Below the pieces are notes generated by a model. It was not told the origin of the DNA and did no database searches. It was given only the letters and a program-made list of their open reading frames with translations. Source: Aphelidium insulamus (lineage: Eukaryota > Aphelidiomycota > Aphelidea > Aphelidiaceae). Taken from it: a DNA stretch of 64,000 nucleotides. Position 1 is the first letter of the stretch. Every line of letters begins with the position of its first letter. The position numbers were made by a program, and so were the translations under genes. The stretch is taken from NCBI GenBank assembly GCA_036784855.1, contig JAZDSV010000032.1, positions 1 through 64,000 on the forward strand, given 5' to 3'. Shown here piece by piece: positions 59,500 to 64,000 of the stretch.

Positions 59500-60187
59500 T
59501 TTGTCTGTGTGCAAGATGGTGTTCAATGATTAGCACACTGTGTGCTACACGGCATTCATAGCTTACGCTGCTTACCGCTTGTTGTGCAGAATATTCCACC
59601 TTCATACATATCTTTACATATACGTATGATACTTGCCCCTCTTGTGTACATGGGTAGCTATTTATGGATTTGGTGGAACAAGATGTAATCTACTGCGATG
59701 TAAACTAATAGGCAAGCAGAATTGCCTGCAGTGCCCACTCAAGAAACATTGAACCTGGTACATATGCAACTTGTGTAGTCGGGTTACACTTAAAGAGTTA
59801 AACTTACATTGAGTGTAATCAGTTACACTTGCACTGAGAGTTACACTTATACTGTCACGTTCTGTGAGGTCTCCTTATGTGACTCTTATGGCGATACTGC
59901 CAATATCGATAACCGTTTCTATTCGAATGAACAGACAACAGACCTGGCAGTGTGGTTTCTACTTTGCTGCCGACAATATTTAATACGCTACAATGGTGGA
60001 GGTGACCCCAGTCAATGCCAGCGTCGGACACAACGTCGCCTTACCGCTTTTTGGCTTTCCGATTCCAACAGACCGCCAAGTGGTGCCGAAGTGACTACTT
60101 GCACTACTTCTGCCCTTTCATATACATTGTATATCCACCGCACATGTATGTACAACACTGTAAAGTTGTGTACTCATCAGTCACTAG
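59500..60187. other. Spacer with repeated gttacactt words and a possible broken small ORF
   Basis: About 690 nt. The word gttacactt, or close variants, occurs several times between 59783 and 59850. At 59993 an ATG opens MVEVTPVNASVGHNVALPLF and continues GFPIPTDRQ; the +1 frame then continues WCRSDYLHYFCPFIYIVYPP. The two would join by one nucleotide, so this may be a frameshifted or fragmentary gene. No intron would repair it that I can see. Fis1 and Mit_KHE1 flank the spacer. Confidence 0.35.
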
Positions 60188-61186
60188 CTATTTAGTTGCA
60201 GGAGCGGCAAGTTGCTGGCGCGTCCGCCGCACATTCAACTCGAATTCGTCGGGCATTTGGAGCGCGGTTGCCAGCTCGTTTGAACCTGTTGAATCTGTCG
60301 GTGCGTCGCTGTGCCACTTGTACGTCACCGCGAGCGGTTTGTAATCAACGCGGCCCTGTGCCACCGCCGTCTCCAGCCACTTTAGTCCGTCCAGCGCCCG
60401 TCCATGGCTGTACCACCGGAACACTGCGTACGCCAGGAATACATTTGGACCGGGAATTATGCCGGCCAGGAAACCGGCTGGTATGCCCGCCAGTGACAGC
60501 CTCTTGCCGCGCTCGTGAATGGCTCGGCGTTCAGCGAGCATGCGTTCCAACTGATCACGCGCCTCCACCTCGGCGCTGATGGACGGTGACGACGATGTAC
60601 CGGCTCCACTCTCCGAGTCGGCAATAGCCGTGGCCGTGGTGTCGGCGGCGTGGCGCTGCATGTCCACGTGGCGAGTATCGCCTTCATCAGAGTCTGCACA
60701 CCACACAGTCACTGCAGCCTCGCTGGCCCCTTGAGTGGAGCCGTTGTGCACGGCGCGGGCAGCCACATCTTTGAGGAATATCTCGTCGATGGCCACGCGG
60801 TCCAGCACCCATCTGTTGCCCAGGTCGTAGAGGTGGCGGCGCATGGTGCCTAGTGCATGGGAGCCCAGATGGGTCCAGCGCTCGGATGCACGCCCAATGA
60901 GCTTATCGACGCGGACATGCAGCGAGTGTGCGGGCGATGTGGTGTGGTGGTGGTGGTGGTGGTCTGGCTGCTTTGCTGTATTCTGCATAGGCTGTCCATC
61001 GCGCACGTCGGCGGCGCTGGTTGTCGAGGTCGGTGCATCGATGCGCCGAGTCTCTTCCACATCGACAGCGGGCCAGGAACGCACAAAGAACTTGTAGTCC
61101 AGACCCGCCACACTCTTGAATGGCAGTGCCACGATATGAGCGCGGTGCTGCGCGAAGGAGGCGCGCGTTGACAAGTGTCGCAGCAT
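60188..61186 (-). CDS. Mitochondrial K+/H+ exchange-related protein (Mit_KHE1 family)
   Basis: 332 aa, single exon. The N-terminus is presequence-like (MLRHLSTRASFAQHRAHIVA). The conserved core includes RASERWTHLGS, AGIPAGFLAGIIPGPNVFLA with YAVFRWYSHGRALDGLKWLE, the glycine/proline TM segment typical of the family. A His run (about 60935-60955) lies in a disordered insert, along with a Ser/Thr-rich acidic linker. The family (yeast Mrx19 type) is tied to mitochondrial potassium/proton homeostasis, though its direct role is unproven. The stop is close to the plus-strand spacer ORF region. Confidence 0.85.
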   Translation of the reverse strand: MLRHLSTRASFAQHRAHIVALPFKSVAGLDYKFFVRSWPAVDVEETRRIDAPTSTTSAADVRDGQPMQNTAKQPDHHHHHHTTSPAHSLHVRVDKLIGRASERWTHLGSHALGTMRRHLYDLGNRWVLDRVAIDEIFLKDVAARAVHNGSTQGASEAAVTVWCADSDEGDTRHVDMQRHAADTTATAIADSESGAGTSSSPSISAEVEARDQLERMLAERRAIHERGKRLSLAGIPAGFLAGIIPGPNVFLAYAVFRWYSHGRALDGLKWLETAVAQGRVDYKPLAVTYKWHSDAPTDSTGSNELATALQMPDEFELNVRRTRQQLAAPATK

Positions 61187-61833
61187 AATGTATTAGTGGG
61201 ACTTGCATATTACCAGGGGTACATACTCTAAGGTCAGGGCTGGGTCCAAGGTGTTCTGGGCCTTATTGCGCTTTGCATTCTAAAAAAAGTCTTCAATGTG
61301 CCTGGGCATGACGTTGGCAGTGAGGTCATGGATATTTGTGGTGGCGGTTATCTAGTGTCAGGAGGCTGGGATGACATCGGTTGCACCTTATGCACCTGTT
61401 GCCAAAGACTTGCCAAAAGGAGAACGCGGCAATTGGCATTAAACAGCTGTGCACTAAATAGCCTGAAAGTAGATTTAATACAAGTGAAGCATACATTAAG
61501 CCTGCAAGTTTCATTCTAATGAAGAATGACTTATTTTATACTTGTTGTAATCGCTGTCAATTTTGTCATACATATTTACGATTGTAGCTGAACGTAGTGA
61601 GTATCCACGCTCACTACATACAACGGCTACATAACTACACAATTTTGTCATACATATTTACAATTGTAGCTGAACGTAGTGAGTATACGCTTCACTACAC
61701 ACAATTAATTCCGACTCTATTTACACTATTGTGACGTCTGCATCCCGCGGTTCAAATTCGGCCAATCATCGCGTAGCACACTTCCCACGCTCTCTCATTT
61801 GCAGCCTGCACAGAAAAATAATCTTGGAGTTTA
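61187..61833. other. Intergenic region with an 82-bp-period repeat
   Basis: No gene supported in about 650 nt. Contains the direct repeat listed separately. The flanks are AT-rich. Confidence 0.5.
61559..61698. repeat. Two-copy direct repeat (82-bp period) with internal hairpins
   Basis: Copies start at 61559 and 61641 with aattttgtcatacatattta and continue through ttgtagctgaacgtagtgag. Each copy carries an inverted pair built on gtagtgag followed by ctcactac or a close variant (ttcactac in copy 2). They could be remnants of a small mobile element or a regulatory array. They lie upstream of the ankyrin pseudogene. Confidence 0.8.
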
Positions 61834-62651
61834 TGCACAACCTGGTTCGACTGCCTTTGATGTTGCTTTTGCTAGCGCTTTTGGTCGCATTATCTGCTGC
61901 TATGCCCACATTGCATCCCACCCAGAAGGCGGAGGTGACGCGCGATGTTGTGAATCCTGGGAGTGAAAGTTGTATGCGAATGGCGTCATCGACTCAGCGG
62001 ATCTCACACACGGATATTCCAGTGTGCCTCATCGCGCACATGATGACGTATCTCTACGATGACGAATTTCTGTTTGCGCCATTGGTTTCGCTAAACTTCC
62101 TGCACTGTCACTGTCGCCCACGGCGTACAGCGCGTGTATCCACAGTCCACAAGCGATCCATTATGGGCTGCAATGTCGCGCCAACGCACCGAAATTGGCA
62201 GAATGCGCCACCCGGAAAGGCAACCTGGGCGCCTTGAAGTGCATGCATGACTCTAGAGTCGTGGACTTTTCAGCTAGTGCAAAATGGACGTACTGCGCGG
62301 CCAGTGCAAACCGCATAGATGTGCTCCGGTGGCTCATTGATGTACGCGCACCGTGGCACGAGAGAATATGCGATTTGATCGCGGCACCACTCGACCGATA
62401 GACATATTGATGCTGGCTCACGAGCGCGACATGGCACTGGATGCTCGGGCGTTCGCAGCTTGCGGACTATGAAGTACTTGCTCCAGGCAGGGTGCCCGCT
62501 AACCGTGGCGTGCATGTCGCGGGCGGGCAGGAAGGGCCGCATGCACGTATTAAAGTGGCTGTATGAACAAGACTGTCCCGTGCGATCAGTCAACTTGTCT
62601 CACTCTCCTCCAGACGTCAAGCAGTGGGCATCAGCGATGGGCATCATATGA
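61834..62651 (+). pseudogene. Frameshifted ankyrin-like gene
   Basis: The ATG at 61834 opens a hydrophobic leader (HNLVRLPLMLLLLALLVALS), then a block TDIPVCLIAHMMTYLYDDEF like the N-terminal box of ankyrin families in protists and fungi-like organisms. Coding similarity then jumps between frames: AECATRKGNLGALKCMHDSR and SANRIDVLRWLIDVRAPWHE in the next frame, a stop at 62399, then RTMKYLLQAGCPLTVACM and GRMHVLKWLYEQDCPVRS in a third position. These are typical degenerate ankyrin repeats. No GT-AG pair joins them cleanly, so I call it a decayed gene. Confidence 0.6.
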
Positions 62652-62688
62652 ACACACGGAAGACACCTTTATCATGTCACTGCACAAT

Positions 62689-63940
62689 TCAGCAGACAAA
62701 CTGCGCCGGCGGCAGGGCCAGTTTCGACAATCGAGCCACCATCCCAGCCAACTGCACCAGCGTCTGATTGCCCTCCAGTATGCGCATGTTGGTGAATCCG
62801 ATTTCCTGCAGTGTTAAATGATGCAATGAATATACAAATGTGCACGTGATACGTACCTTGATGAATTCCAGCTTGACGTGTTCGGGCATGTCATTATAGA
62901 ACTTGGTCACGCGGAATATTGTGCTCATGATGTCAACGGGACTGTAGCCCAGACGCCAGATCTCGTTCAGTATGTCCATGGCGGGGTCGACACGTCCACC
63001 CAGACAGTGCTCGATGAGGGACTGCAGCAATTTTGGGTGCGGCTGGTCGCACACCTTGAACACGTTGGCCTCGTTGACCATTGTGAATCCAGAGTAGGTG
63101 GACTGGAGATTGTTGATAGCCTGTCGCATATCTCCCTCTGCCGTGAATATAAGCGCCTCCAGACCTTCGGGAATGTGCGGCACCTGTAAGAAATAGTTAG
63201 ACACGAACGCGAAACGCGAAATAGTTAGAAGAGAACACGAACGTTCTCCATTTGACAGATTTCGAGCAGGCGCTTGAGGAGTTGCTTGTCAGACAGACGC
63301 CCAAAGCGCAGAATGGCACATCGACTCTGAATCGGTTCGATAATCTTGTTGGACATGTTGCACGCCAATGCAAAGCGCGTGGTGGATGAGTAAATCTCCA
63401 TGGTGCGCCGCAGTGCTTGCTGTGCCCCGGGTGTCATGCTGTCCGCCTCATCCAGTATGATAATCTTCTGGCGCCCCGGTGGCAGTGTGACTTTCTTCTG
63501 CGCAAACATCTTGATCTTGTTGCGCACCACATCGATGCCGCGGTCGTCGGAGGCATTGAGCTCCAGCACGGCCTCCTTGTATGCGTCGCCAAGGAGTTCA
63601 TGCGCCAGACACGAGATAGTGGTGGTCTTTCCAATGCCGGGCGGGCCCTTCCAAGCGGTCAGTATATACAGAGAGCCCGTAATACGCTTGCCATCAAACG
63701 TACCGCCAGGACAATGTTGGGCATGTTGCCAGACTCGGCAATGACGCGCAGTCGTTCCACGGCATCCTCATTGCCCACGACATCCGCCAGCGTGGTCGGC
63801 CTGTACTTTTCCACCCTTAACAGGAGAGATTAATGGTGTAAGGGTATCGCGTGTAGAGCAGATGCAACTCACCAGGGCAAATGTGAGGGCGGGGCGGTGG
63901 CGGACGAGGCATTGCCGGCTCCGACAGCAGTTATTGTCAT
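62689..63940 (-). CDS. RFC2: Replication factor C subunit 2 (human RFC2 / yeast Rfc4)
   Basis: AAA+ clamp-loader subunit for PCNA. Exons: 63940-63873, 63815-63704, 63647-63243, 63183-62857, 62805-62689 = 342 codons. [19 protein letters not shown], Walker [31 protein letters not shown], Walker [24 protein letters not shown] motif [13 protein letters not shown], then [20 protein letters not shown]-type [11 protein letters not shown], and the C-terminal [10 protein letters not shown]. Block order and [19 protein letters not shown] mark it as RFC2. The intron at 63184-63242 has two gtctaactat-like branch points. Ends facing the ankyrin pseudogene. Confidence 0.96.
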
Positions 63941-64000
63941 ATTGTGCGATGAATGAAGTGTGTGATTAAGAGCAAGTATTTACTCTAGCTTGCTGTTAAA

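Overview
This is a nuclear window from a compact, intron-rich eukaryote. Genes on both strands are split by many very short GT-AG introns, mostly 32-80 nt. Many introns carry a CTAAC/TTAAC branch-point-like element just before the acceptor, and AATAAA signals follow several genes. The gene set is eukaryotic: Sec13, Rab5, ribosomal protein eL20, RFC2, MRD1, PGAP1/BST1, Fis1 and a formin. Fungal traits are a class III GH18 chitinase-like protein with a C-terminal membrane anchor, an NTE1-type lysophospholipase with cyclic-nucleotide domains, an SLS1-like mitochondrial protein and strong CTAAC branch points. Flagellar or microtubule genes are also present: KATNAL2 with a LisH region, an AXDND1-like axonemal protein and a CCDC112/CCDC148-like coiled-coil protein. 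My best inference is a flagellated (zoosporic) fungus or a close relative such as a chytrid, blastoclad or rozellid-type lineage. I cannot fix the species.

Layout. 0-5 kb: KATNAL2 (-) and MRD1 (+) diverge. 5-6.5 kb: two related secreted orphans, the second with a damaged or unresolved 5' end. 6.6-8.4 kb: tyrosine aminotransferase with 11 exons, one of 11 nt. 8.8-10.2 kb: a low-complexity orphan. 10.4-12.8 kb: SLS1-like protein (-), divergent from an ankyrin protein (+). 13.5-15.8 kb: YtcJ-type amidohydrolase (-). 16.4-17 kb: small basic orphan. 17-20.9 kb: a eukaryotic FtsX/MacB-type permease (-), divergent from the AXDND1-like gene (+). 23.5-25 kb: a GH18 protein without its catalytic acid. 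25-27.9 kb: two orphans and a METTL2/6-type methyltransferase. 28-31.9 kb: eL20, a membrane J-protein and a Cys-rich secreted orphan. 31.9-34.7 kb: EEF2KMT-like methyltransferase and Sec13. 35.5-38.9 kb: nucleotide-sugar transporter and Rab5. 39.2-44.8 kb: secreted orphan, coiled-coil protein and RhoGAP, all (-). 45-54.7 kb: mitochondrial uL22, formin and NTE1. 55.4-61.2 kb: PGAP1, Fis1 and a mitochondrial K+/H+ exchange-related protein. 61.8-62.7 kb: a broken ankyrin gene. 62.7-63.9 kb: RFC2.

The genes form no operon-like pathway. Recurring themes are membrane traffic and the GPI/ER system (Sec13, Rab5, PGAP1, transporter, NTE1), Rho/actin control (RhoGAP, formin), mitochondria (Fis1, uL22m, SLS1-like, Mit_KHE1) and lineage-specific secreted proteins. 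For genes where I worked out all exons, the exon lengths sum to a multiple of three and restore the family's conserved blocks; I did this by eye without any search. The strongest observations are a high share of GC-AG introns, a start codon split by an intron, an 11-nt microexon, the catalytically dead chitinase-like protein and the tandem secreted paralogues.
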